The notes beneath the pieces are model-generated. The model searched no databases and was not told the origin of the DNA. It saw nothing but the letters and a program-made list of their open reading frames with translations. Shown here in pieces: positions 1-5,999 of a DNA stretch of 5,999 nt; within the stretch, counting starts at the first letter, position 1, and every line of letters begins with the position of its first letter. The translations under genes and the position numbers were made by a program. Source of the DNA: Bacteroides sp. (lineage in GTDB: Bacteria > Bacteroidota > Bacteroidia > Bacteroidales > SM23-62); contig JAUUZM010000213.1 in the NCBI GenBank assembly GCA_030589965.1, positions 1-5,999 of the forward strand, written 5' to 3'.

Positions 1-25
1 AGTGAGGATCTATACGTACACTCAT
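1..25 (-). CDS. Start of the gene after hdrA, probably an HdrC-type iron-sulfur subunit (partial)
   Basis: Only the first eight codons lie in the window, reading MSVRIDPH before the sequence runs off the edge. The start codon at 23-25 overlaps the hdrA stop codon as ATGA, and a GGAGG ribosome binding site (complement of 33-37) sits 7 nt upstream inside the end of hdrA. This indicates translational coupling and membership of the hdrA operon. Iron-sulfur subunits of the HdrC/QmoC type often begin with a similar short 'M-x-[IV]-[KR]-I-x-P' stretch, and hdrC or hdrB genes commonly follow hdrA, so an HdrC-like product is the best guess. Eight residues cannot prove identity. That a gene starts here is well supported; its function is an inference. 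Confidence 0.6.
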
Positions 26-1842
26 GATTTTGCCTCCATCTTTAAGGGTGAAATTTCACGGGCATGCTCAATGATCTTCTCGGGTGGAAGATCCTTTATC
101 CCCATTCTTATTTTTCCTCTCAGAATTGATTGAAGCACGCGGGAAGCGGCCGCAGATGCCTGGGCTACAGTATCAGGAATGTCTTTGGGTCCCTGGCAGG
201 TGCCGGCAATGGTAATGCCTCCGCTGAATGTTGAGGTAGGCTCAGTCAGGTAATTGTTTTCAACAAACCATCCTTCCGCTCCCTGCCGGATGCCCATTTT
301 GTCAGCGACATCTGCTGCATCGGCCCGGGCTTCGAGTCCGACTGAAAGCACCACCATATCGACTTTGGTTTCAAGGATACGTTCCTCATAGATCTCTTCA
401 CTGCGCAGCATCAGCTGACCGTCCTTTTCTTCCACTTTAGCTGTCCGCCCGCGGATCATATGGACACCTTCCTCCTTAATACGCTCGGAGAATTCTTCAT
501 ATCCCTTACCAAATGCCCGCATATCAATATAGAATTCATATACTTCGGCATTCGGGATTTTCTCCTTAACCAGGTGGGCAAGTTTCAGGGAATACATACA
601 GCAAACCCTTGAACAGTATTTATTATAGTTATGGTCGCGGCTGCCTATGCAGTGGATAAGGGCAACGCTTTTGGGTTCTGCCCCCTCCTCGGTGAATATC
701 CAATTCTTTTTTTTATCCTGGATTCTGGACCGGATAAAACCACCTGTAGGTCCGGCTGCATTCACCAGCCTTTCAAACTCAAGGGAAGTCACAACATTGG
801 GGTATTTCCCGTATCCATACTGTTCAGCCCTTTTGGGATCGAAGGTCTGGAACCCGGTGGCAACTATTATATTGCCAACGTTGATATCAACCATTTCATC
901 TTTTTCGTCAAGGTTGATGCAGTTTTCTACGGGACAGAATTTGACACATACTCCACATTTTCCTTTCAGAACATAGGTGCAGCTGTCCGCGTCAATCAGA
1001 TATTTATTAGGGACAGCCTGGGGAAATGGGATGTAGATGGACTTTCTCAAGCTTGTACCGGTATCGAATTCGCTGGAAGCTTTTGCCGGGCATTTTTCAG
1101 TGCAAATGCCACATCCGATACAGGTGGCGAGATCAACCCGCCTGGCTTTTTTAAGGACCTTAACCTTGTAATTGCCTGGAGTGCCGTCTACGCCTTCCAC
1201 CTCACAATAGGTCATAAGTTCAATGTTCGGGTGTTGCCCGACTTCGACCATTTTAGGTGTTAAAATACATGCGGCACAATCCAGCGTAGGAAAGGTTTTG
1301 TCGAACATGGCCATATGTCCTCCAATGGTCCCAGTTCGTTCAATTAGGTAAACCTTTTGACCGGCATTGGCAATCTCAAGGGCTGCCTGAATACCAGCGA
1401 TTCCGCCTCCCACGACAAGTGTGTCCGGATGGACATCGACTTCGTCAGGGATGGCTGCAAGTTCGAAGGGAACATCCAATACAGCGCAGGCCAGTAAGGC
1501 CTTTGCCAGATCAGTATCCTTCTGCCGGGTAGCATCATACTCAGTGAAACTCACGTTGGCGATTTGCGTTGGGTCCAATCCCGCATGAGCCAGGGCCTTA
1601 GAGAACATGGGTTGGATAAACCCAGGTTTCTCTCCTGCCAGGACGATACGGTTAATTCCCTCGGCGCTAATCACACTGGCCAGATTCTGGTGGTTTAGGA
1701 GGTCAAGATCCCCGGTTTTCCAGATATGGGCCACTTCTTCCATACCCTCAGCAAAAGCATACAGTTCATTCAATTGGATTGAATCCGGATGTCCATTCAG
1801 ATATTTGCAGAAGTAGACACCCGTTTTAACTGCGTTGCTCAT
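22..1842 (-). CDS. hdrA: HdrA-like FAD/iron-sulfur oxidoreductase subunit (CoB-CoM heterodisulfide reductase subunit A family)
   Basis: This is a 606-residue cytoplasmic flavoprotein of the HdrA family, the electron-bifurcating or electron-transferring core of heterodisulfide-reductase-type complexes. Residues 1-135 form the HdrA N-terminal domain. The FAD-binding motif VVGGGIAG is at 143-150, with the ribose-binding acidic residue E168. The family block DCAACILTPKM is at 188-198. An inserted ferredoxin domain has C241, C244, C247 and C251 (CIGCGICTEKCP), followed by C288, C296, C299, C303 and C308. The cysteine block HCIGSRD...YCSRVCC is at 397-415, and the family signature GPKDIPDTVAQASAAA is at 551-566. 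Compared with canonical HdrA as I recall it, the N-terminal domain keeps only C12 of its cluster cysteines, and the C-terminal two-cluster ferredoxin domain is absent. The gene leads an operon (ATGA overlap with the next gene) and diverges from rex. There is no Shine-Dalgarno at its start. In a bacterium the true substrate is unlikely to be CoB-CoM; a different disulfide, ferredoxin/NADH or hydrogenase coupling is more likely. The family assignment is firm; the reaction is not known. Confidence 0.93.
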   Translation of the reverse strand: MSNAVKTGVYFCKYLNGHPDSIQLNELYAFAEGMEEVAHIWKTGDLDLLNHQNLASVISAEGINRIVLAGEKPGFIQPMFSKALAHAGLDPTQIANVSFTEYDATRQKDTDLAKALLACAVLDVPFELAAIPDEVDVHPDTLVVGGGIAGIQAALEIANAGQKVYLIERTGTIGGHMAMFDKTFPTLDCAACILTPKMVEVGQHPNIELMTYCEVEGVDGTPGNYKVKVLKKARRVDLATCIGCGICTEKCPAKASSEFDTGTSLRKSIYIPFPQAVPNKYLIDADSCTYVLKGKCGVCVKFCPVENCINLDEKDEMVDINVGNIIVATGFQTFDPKRAEQYGYGKYPNVVTSLEFERLVNAAGPTGGFIRSRIQDKKKNWIFTEEGAEPKSVALIHCIGSRDHNYNKYCSRVCCMYSLKLAHLVKEKIPNAEVYEFYIDMRAFGKGYEEFSERIKEEGVHMIRGRTAKVEEKDGQLMLRSEEIYEERILETKVDMVVLSVGLEARADAADVADKMGIRQGAEGWFVENNYLTEPTSTFSGGITIAGTCQGPKDIPDTVAQASAAASRVLQSILRGKIRMGIKDLPPEKIIEHAREISPLKMEAKS

Positions 1843-1907
1843 GTTGATACAGGTTTTTGTGAAGTTGAAAGATTAATGTGAAATGAGAAAGAACGAATGA
1901 AATCTTT

Positions 1908-1925
1908 ATGTTACAGATTTCACAA
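1908..1925. promoter_or_regulatory. Candidate Rex operator
   Basis: The 18-bp sequence ATGTTACAGATTTCACAA matches the known Rex consensus TTGTGA-N6-TCACAA at 10 of 12 defined positions; the right arm is perfect and the left arm reads ATGTTA. It lies directly downstream of the predicted hdrA -7 element (1926-1933), so the hdrA transcription start would fall inside it, a position suited to repression. The adjacent rex gene supports the assignment, since Rex often regulates itself and neighbouring redox genes. The consensus is from memory and the match was made by eye. Confidence 0.6.
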
Positions 1926-1957
1926 TAAAGATAATTTTTTTTACATTTATACACAAA
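1926..1957 (-). promoter_or_regulatory. Predicted Bacteroidota-type promoter of hdrA
   Basis: On the minus strand TTTG (complement of 1954-1957) is followed after exactly 20 bp by TATCTTTA (complement of 1926-1933). This fits the Bacteroidota sigma-ABfr pattern of TTTG at -33 and TAnnTTTG at -7, with one mismatch at the last -7 position. Transcription would start near 1919, giving a leader of about 77 nt before the hdrA ATG. The candidate Rex operator abuts the -7 element. Confidence 0.45.
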
Positions 1958-1992
1958 TGAAATCTTTGTATTGTAGGACACATGATATTATT

Positions 1993-2024
1993 TTTATTTA
2001 GAATGAATTAATGTAATATCTTTA
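1993..2024 (+). promoter_or_regulatory. Predicted promoter of rex
   Basis: TATCTTTA at 2017-2024 is the same -7 octamer predicted for hdrA on the other strand. TTTA at 1993-1996, 20 bp upstream, is a three-of-four match to the -33 TTTG. A start near 2031 would give a short leader of about 16 nt before the GTG start codon of rex. The -33 element is weak because the surrounding sequence is a T-run, so this is a tentative call. Confidence 0.3.
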
Positions 2025-2046
2025 TGACTCTCAATATGATTCTACC

Positions 2047-2688
2047 GTGGCTATAAATAAGAATATCACTCGCCTGTTACGTTACAGGAACTCGTTAAGG
2101 AAGATGCAGGAACTTGGTTTTGAGACTGTATATTCCTATAATCTGGGACGAGAAACGGGGGTGTCGCCGGAACAGGTCAGAAAAGATTTCAGCCAGTTCG
2201 GCATGAAGGGAAGAAAGAAGGGCGGGTATAATATTAATGAACTATTAATCACAATAAGAGAAATATTCAGAAAAGATGAGCTCCAAAAAGTCATCGTTGT
2301 AGGGACAGGGAATATGGGTAATGCAATTCTGCAGTATAAGGGATTTCAGAAAAATATGATAGAATTGGTTGCTGCATTTGACATTGATCCAAGCAAATAC
2401 AGGAAGAAACTACCCGTGCCGGTTTATTCGCTCGACAAGCTGCCGAAAGTAGTATCTGACCTAAATGTAAAAACTGCCATACTTACAGTTCCTGAGCAGG
2501 TTGCCCAGGGCGTGGTAAACCTGCTTATTGAGGCGGGTATCACCGGGGTATTGAGTTTTGCCCCTACGGTTCTTAAGGTTCCGCCACACATTACCATCAA
2601 CCAAATTTGTATCGGCCACGAACTCGAATCCCTTATCTATCACAGTTTGCATCTGGGTGATAATAAGTCAGGTAAGGAAAAGTGTTGA
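2047..2688 (+). CDS. rex: Redox-sensing transcriptional repressor Rex
   Basis: This 213-residue protein is close to the usual Rex length of about 210. Rex is a homodimeric cytoplasmic repressor that binds DNA when NAD+ is high and releases it when NADH binds. Residues 7-75 form the winged-helix DNA-binding domain, including the family block GVSPEQVRKDFSQFG (38-52) and KGGYNINEL (58-66). The Rossmann NAD(H) domain follows, with GTGNMG at 86-91 (the family usually has G-x-G-N-x-G) and the acidic end of strand two, FDIDP, at 111-115. The C-terminal swapped helix includes CIGHELESLIYHSL (188-201). The start is GTG at 2047: the frame has a stop at 2014-2016, no in-frame ATG lies between, and no Shine-Dalgarno is present. 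The gene diverges from hdrA and converges on the permease gene with an 8-bp gap. The family assignment is very secure; control of hdrA is inferred from the operator-like sequence. Confidence 0.96.
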   Translation: MAINKNITRLLRYRNSLRKMQELGFETVYSYNLGRETGVSPEQVRKDFSQFGMKGRKKGGYNINELLITIREIFRKDELQKVIVVGTGNMGNAILQYKGFQKNMIELVAAFDIDPSKYRKKLPVPVYSLDKLPKVVSDLNVKTAILTVPEQVAQGVVNLLIEAGITGVLSFAPTVLKVPPHITINQICIGHELESLIYHSLHLGDNKSGKEKC

Positions 2689-2696
2689 TGATAGGA

Positions 2697-4028
2697 CTAA
2701 TTGGGGTAGTTGTGTTTGCGTTTCAATAGATAATAGGTGGGGATGCCTGTAAGTATCAACCCGATAGCTATGGAAGATTCCACTGGCCGTTCCAGAAAGG
2801 AAAGAATCAGGATCACAGAAGAAAGGAGAATAAACACCCCGGGTAGTATCGGATAACCTGGCATCCTGTACACAGATTCACCTTTAATTCTGAGTTTGAA
2901 TATACCAAGGACAGCTAATATGGGGAATATTCCGAGAGAAAAACTCAATAATGTGATGATCTGATCAAAGGTCCCGGATACAATAAACAGGATGGCCAGT
3001 CCACTCTGCATAAGGATGGAAACTCCGGGCACATTTGACCTGTTAATCTTCTTGGCGAGGTTGAAAAAATGACCTGATCGGGCCATGGCATAATACACGC
3101 GCGGACCGATCATGATTAGAGCGCTGATGGCAGAAAGCAATATCAGGGCAATAAACAACGAGAATAATTGGTCCATCGATCGGCTAAACAGGTTCCTGGC
3201 AGTCAGGCCACCAATGGAAATCACACCTTTCATCTCCGGGACCGGTATGGCATAAACATAAAGGATGTTAAGCAGCAGATAAATCACAATTACAATTACC
3301 GTCCCGGAAATCAGGGAACGTGGAATGTTTTTTACAGGATTTATTACTTCTGAACCTACATAGGTTGATGCATTCCATCCACTATATGCGAACATGATCC
3401 ACATCAGGGAAAGTCCAATGGTTTTAAGATTGGCACTCTCAATTCCTTCTCTGCTCTGAACACTAAAGTTATCAAAGCTTCCTTCCCCGAAAATAAACCC
3501 ACTTAGAACCAGTATTCCGATCAATCCGATTTTAAGCATTGTGAGTATATTCTGAACCTTGGCTCCGGAATTCATTCCGAAATAATGGATAAGGGTGAAA
3601 ACCAGGATGATTCCGATCGCAATGGATTTCTTAGTGAGTTCTAAATGATCAGGAAGGACTCCTTCTGGAAGGCACCGGTGCATGTACTCACTGAAAGCAA
3701 GAGAGGAGGCCGCCAGGGGTGCAGAAAACCCAACCAAAAAGGAAACCCAGCCACTGAGAAACCCGGTCAGGGGTGAGAAAAGTTCAGAAAGAAAGGCATA
3801 ATCACCTCCGGCTTTGGGGAAGTTTGCCCCCAATTCACTGTAACTTAGTGCACCGCAAAGTGCAATCCCTCCACCAATAACCCATAAGAGGAGAAGAAGC
3901 ATTGGATTGTGTAATTGAGCAATCAATAAGCCCGAGGTGGTAAAAATCCCCGCACCTATCATGTCCCCAATTACAATATTGGTCAATGAGAAATATCCCA
4001 GCTTTCTAGGCAGGAAGTTTTCTGCCAT
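2697..4028 (-). CDS. APC-superfamily amino-acid permease
   Basis: This is a 443-residue inner-membrane transporter of the amino acid-polyamine-organocation superfamily, with about 12 predicted membrane segments, which is the usual size and topology. The first helix carries the substrate-binding glycine motif IGAGIFTTSG (24-33). SYSELGANFPKAGGDY (62-77) is the conserved block after helix two. FAYSGWNASTYVGSEVINP (213-231), continuing into KNIPRSL, is the LAT-like helix-six region. RVYYAMARSGHF (310-321) is the conserved loop after helix eight. Such proteins work as proton- or sodium-coupled importers or as exchangers of amino acids; the substrate cannot be read from the sequence. The gene starts 13 bp after the methyltransferase stop on the same strand, so the two are probably co-transcribed. 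It has no Shine-Dalgarno. Its end faces rex across 8 bp. Confidence 0.9.
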   Translation of the reverse strand: MAENFLPRKLGYFSLTNIVIGDMIGAGIFTTSGLLIAQLHNPMLLLLLWVIGGGIALCGALSYSELGANFPKAGGDYAFLSELFSPLTGFLSGWVSFLVGFSAPLAASSLAFSEYMHRCLPEGVLPDHLELTKKSIAIGIILVFTLIHYFGMNSGAKVQNILTMLKIGLIGILVLSGFIFGEGSFDNFSVQSREGIESANLKTIGLSLMWIMFAYSGWNASTYVGSEVINPVKNIPRSLISGTVIVIVIYLLLNILYVYAIPVPEMKGVISIGGLTARNLFSRSMDQLFSLFIALILLSAISALIMIGPRVYYAMARSGHFFNLAKKINRSNVPGVSILMQSGLAILFIVSGTFDQIITLLSFSLGIFPILAVLGIFKLRIKGESVYRMPGYPILPGVFILLSSVILILSFLERPVESSIAIGLILTGIPTYYLLKRKHNYPN

Positions 4029-4041
4029 AATTTTTCAGGTA

Positions 4042-4707
4042 TTATTCAGACCTTTTGTAACTGATTAATACGCCCCCTCCTGCAGAATTCAAAGCGGTTT
4101 CATAGTTTTCCAGCGTCCGGATATAATCCAGGTATTCCTGATTCCTGCCTCGTCTCCCATTACTTCCATCCCTGATATTATGAGTGGTATAGCAGCCACC
4201 GATAAGCAGCTTTGGATCAACATCCTGAAAATAGTTCTTATACCAGCCTTTATCGGCATCGCTAAAAACGAAATCAAAAGGTCCTTCAAGCTCCTTAACC
4301 AGCACGTGAGCATCCGCCAAGCGGGCATCAATATAATCAGACAGACCTGCTTTTTTGAAATTTTCAAGAGCTGTTTTGTGCCTGACTTCATCAATGTCGA
4401 TCGTAATAAGTTTACCGCCCGTTTTACTCAGGGCCCAGGCAATATAAATACCCGAATGACCGGTAGAGGTGCCAATTTCCAGGGCAGATTTGTAATTTCC
4501 CTCAATAATAAGATCATGTAGTAGTTTACCATCCTTCTGGGGTACATTAAGATCCTGCCACTGTCCGGATTGTCCGGCCAGAAACTTTTCGACCTTTTTA
4601 TCAAGTTCAGGATTGTCCTTTAGAGTTTGAGCTTTAAGATCTCCTGGAGATACTATTGCAAGGATTAAAAAATAAATCGTAAGACTAATTTTTGTCATTC
4701 GGAACAT
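4042..4707 (-). CDS. SAM-dependent O-methyltransferase (CCoAOMT/COG4122-like) with N-terminal signal peptide
   Basis: This 221-residue class I methyltransferase resembles the small-molecule catechol/caffeoyl-CoA O-methyltransferase group. SAM motif I is ALEIGTSTGHSG (75-86), the acidic ribose-binding strand is LITIDID (100-106), and FVFSDADKGWY (146-156) contains the DADK block, whose first Asp (D150) is normally a metal ligand. At the second metal site, where family members usually have Asp-Asn, this protein has H176-N177. Residues 1-26 look like a secretion signal: basic start MFRMTK, hydrophobic core ISLTIYFLILAIVS, probable cleavage after LKA (24-26). No Met occurs after M4 before the SAM motif, so the leader cannot be removed by choosing a later ATG; M4 (4696-4698) is the only alternative start. 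Export would be odd, because SAM is cytosolic; the protein may instead be membrane-anchored. It is the first gene of a pair with the permease. The substrate is unknown. Confidence 0.85.
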   Translation of the reverse strand: MFRMTKISLTIYFLILAIVSPGDLKAQTLKDNPELDKKVEKFLAGQSGQWQDLNVPQKDGKLLHDLIIEGNYKSALEIGTSTGHSGIYIAWALSKTGGKLITIDIDEVRHKTALENFKKAGLSDYIDARLADAHVLVKELEGPFDFVFSDADKGWYKNYFQDVDPKLLIGGCYTTHNIRDGSNGRRGRNQEYLDYIRTLENYETALNSAGGGVLISYKRSE

Positions 4708-4918
4708 ATTTGTGGTATTTAGGTGAATAGAATTTGGCTTATGTGAATTTCTCCTGTTTTGACTTTTGTCGCATTAAAAGGTTTAAAATGGACTATCATA
4801 AATGGAGAGATCATCCGATTGACCAACTCACAGATATTGTCTAAATGTATGAAAAACTCCTTTATTGGTAATTCAGACATTTTTATACCAACTTTATGGA
4901 TGGATATCTGAGCAATAC
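4708..4918. promoter_or_regulatory. Divergent spacer between the methyltransferase gene and hypF
   Basis: This 211-bp AT-rich spacer must hold the promoters of both flanking divergent genes. I see no convincing element. For hypF a weak pair exists: ATTG (4864-4867) and, 21 bp later, CAACTTTA (4889-4896), each with mismatches to the Bacteroidota consensus. A lone TGTGAA (4742-4747) has no partner half-site, so Rex control is not supported here. The sequence just before the methyltransferase ATG is A-rich on the minus strand, as is common for starts in this phylum. Confidence 0.35.
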
Positions 4919-5999
4919 ATGAAGACTGAAAAAACTTATTTGGTAACTATTGTTGGACTTGTTCAAGGGGTAGGATTCCGCCCCTTTATTTACAGGCTTG
5001 CCCATGAGCACGGATTGAAGGGATGGGTCAATAATACCAATGAAAATGTTCAGATTTCCATCAATTCTGACATGAATACCCTGAAAGGATTCATAGATCA
5101 AATTCGCCGAAAGGCACCCCCGGCATCTCAGATAGAATCAATTGAGTATGAAGAGGTAAAAGCTGAGGTATTCAGGGATTTTCAGATTCTTAAAAGCCAG
5201 AACTTTTCAGATGCAATTACCGAGGTTAGTCCGGATATCGCAATTTGCGAATATTGTATTTCCGATATGAGGGTACAGTCCAACCGGCTTGATTACCCAT
5301 TTCTGAACTGTACGAATTGTGGTCCAAGGTTCACCATCGTCAAAGATCTACCCTATGACAGAGCAAATACAACTATGCATGAGTTTGCCATGTGCCCATC
5401 CTGCAAAACGGAATACGAAACTGTGCTTGACCGCCGCTTCCATGCCCAGCCCACTGCTTGCCGGGATTGTGGTCCGGAATATAGCCTTCATGAATTCGGA
5501 AAGGATCCGGGAGATGCGCTTCCTTTTCATAGCGTACAGCATGGACCTGGCCATCTGAAGACCATTGACCGAACAGCCCGCCTAATTGACGAGGGAAAGA
5601 TTGTTTGCATTAAAGGTATGGGAGGTTTTTTTATTGCCTGCGATGCAATGAATGAGAATGCCGTACTACGGCTCCGGGATTCAAAGCACAGGGAAGGAAA
5701 ACCATTTGCGGTGATGTTTAGCAAACTCGAAAAAGCTGAGGAATTTACCGTGATATCAGATGTGGAAGCGGAAACCCTGAAATCCTGGAGGAGACCGATC
5801 GTGATTGTACAAAACCATAAAGAACCAGAAAATCAGCTGGCCCCATCCGTTTCAAACGGATTCCCCACCACAGGGGCGATGCTGCCCTATATGCCTTTTC
5901 ATTACCTTTTATTTGAGAAACTCAAAACATCTGCGATAGTCCTTACCTCGGGAAACTTATCCGAGGAGCCTATCATAATCGATAATATTAAAGCAGAAT
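4919..5999 (+). CDS. hypF: Carbamoyltransferase HypF, N-terminal half (cut by window edge)
   Basis: The first 360 codons of a protein normally about 750 residues long are present, and the frame is open to the edge. HypF converts carbamoyl phosphate and ATP to a carbamoyl-adenylate and passes the carbamoyl group to the HypE C-terminal cysteine, the source of the CN ligands of [NiFe]-hydrogenase. Residues 5-92 are an acylphosphatase-like domain with GLVQGVGFRPF (13-23), including R21 and the active-site-region Asn at 38-39. Four CxxC pairs form the two zinc-finger-like motifs: 110/113, 131/134, 159/162 and 181/184. The YrdC-like nucleotide-binding domain starts near 218, with KGMGGFFIACDA (232-243), KHREGKPFAVMF (256-267) and TSGNLSEEPI (343-352). 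The ATG at 4919 starts directly before the acylphosphatase domain; no Shine-Dalgarno is visible. The C-terminal Kae1-like carbamoyltransferase domain lies outside the window. hypF implies a [NiFe]-hydrogenase elsewhere in the genome. Confidence 0.95.
   Translation, partial: MKTEKTYLVTIVGLVQGVGFRPFIYRLAHEHGLKGWVNNTNENVQISINSDMNTLKGFIDQIRRKAPPASQIESIEYEEVKAEVFRDFQILKSQNFSDAITEVSPDIAICEYCISDMRVQSNRLDYPFLNCTNCGPRFTIVKDLPYDRANTTMHEFAMCPSCKTEYETVLDRRFHAQPTACRDCGPEYSLHEFGKDPGDALPFHSVQHGPGHLKTIDRTARLIDEGKIVCIKGMGGFFIACDAMNENAVLRLRDSKHREGKPFAVMFSKLEKAEEFTVISDVEAETLKSWRRPIVIVQNHKEPENQLAPSVSNGFPTTGAMLPYMPFHYLLFEKLKTSAIVLTSGNLSEEPIIIDNIKAE

Larger units (their letters stand above)
1843..2046. promoter_or_regulatory. 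Divergent hdrA/rex control region
   Basis: This is a 204-bp AT-rich spacer between the divergent hdrA and rex start codons, with no credible ORF. It holds a candidate Rex operator (1908-1925), a predicted promoter for each gene, an isolated TTTGTGAA half-site (1856-1863), an exact 8-bp inverted repeat TGTGAAAT/ATTTCACA (1877-1884 and 1917-1924) and three similar ATCTTT-containing direct repeats. The concentration of TGTGA/TCACA words is typical of a Rex-controlled region. Individual elements are listed separately. Confidence 0.7.

Noticed and set aside
631..1263. 210-codon open frame on the plus strand inside hdrA
   Set aside because: It lies wholly antisense to conserved HdrA motifs, has no family resemblance, and is explained by hdrA codon bias.
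22..1842. Reading the flavoprotein as QmoA
   Set aside because: QmoA is about 400 residues and lacks this N-terminal domain and the inserted two-cluster ferredoxin domain seen here, so HdrA fits better.
1939..1956. Second Rex-like palindrome TTTTACATTTATACACAA
   Set aside because: Only 8 of 12 consensus positions match and the left arm is poor; too weak next to the better site at 1908-1925.
4742..4747. TGTGAA as a possible Rex half-site upstream of hypF and the methyltransferase gene
   Set aside because: No TCACA partner at the required 6-bp spacing; a single half-site is expected by chance in AT-rich DNA.
4883..5101. 72-codon minus-strand frame at the start of hypF
   Set aside because: It overlaps the conserved HypF acylphosphatase domain antisense and has no recognisable features.
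5612..5647. Possible inactivating change in HypF (GGFF where many members have GGFH)
   Set aside because: This position also varies in other HypF sequences as I recall them, and the remaining YrdC-domain motifs are intact.
5319..5724. Several short frames on both strands within hypF
   Set aside because: They sit inside the zinc-finger and YrdC regions of the real HypF frame and are shadows.

Overview
The window looks like a piece of the chromosome of an anaerobic Bacteroidota-type bacterium. Four things suggest this. The complete genes mostly start without a Shine-Dalgarno sequence. The hdrA/rex spacer holds promoter-like elements of the Bacteroidota type (TTTG, about 20 bp, TAnnTTTG). The base composition is moderate to AT-rich. 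The gene content (heterodisulfide-reductase-type flavoprotein, Rex, hydrogenase maturation) fits a fermentative or hydrogen-metabolising anaerobe. The lineage is inferred; no marker gene is present to prove it.

Layout. Positions 1-25 (-) are the first eight codons of a gene that overlaps the end of hdrA by ATGA. Positions 22-1842 (-) encode an HdrA-like iron-sulfur flavoprotein. Positions 1843-2046 are an AT-rich divergent control region with a strong candidate Rex operator. Positions 2047-2688 (+) encode the NADH-sensing repressor Rex. Convergent to rex and only 8 bp away is an APC-family amino-acid permease (2697-4028, -), preceded in the same direction by a secreted-looking O-methyltransferase (4042-4707, -); these two form a likely operon. 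Positions 4708-4918 are a second divergent spacer. From 4919 to the window edge runs the first 360 codons of hypF, needed for the cyanide ligands of [NiFe]-hydrogenase.

How the parts may fit together. Rex derepresses genes when NADH rises. A Rex-like palindrome lies just downstream of the predicted hdrA -7 element, so the hdr operon is probably directly controlled by cellular NADH/NAD+. HypF nearby suggests that the cell also makes a [NiFe]-hydrogenase, a common electron partner of Hdr complexes, but no hydrogenase structural gene is visible. The HdrA is unusual: it keeps the FAD domain and the inserted two-cluster ferredoxin domain, but its N-terminal domain has lost nearly all the cluster cysteines expected from canonical HdrA, and it ends without the C-terminal ferredoxin domain. 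The permease and methyltransferase have no clear link to this redox theme. I found no mobile element, CRISPR array, RNA gene or phage signature.
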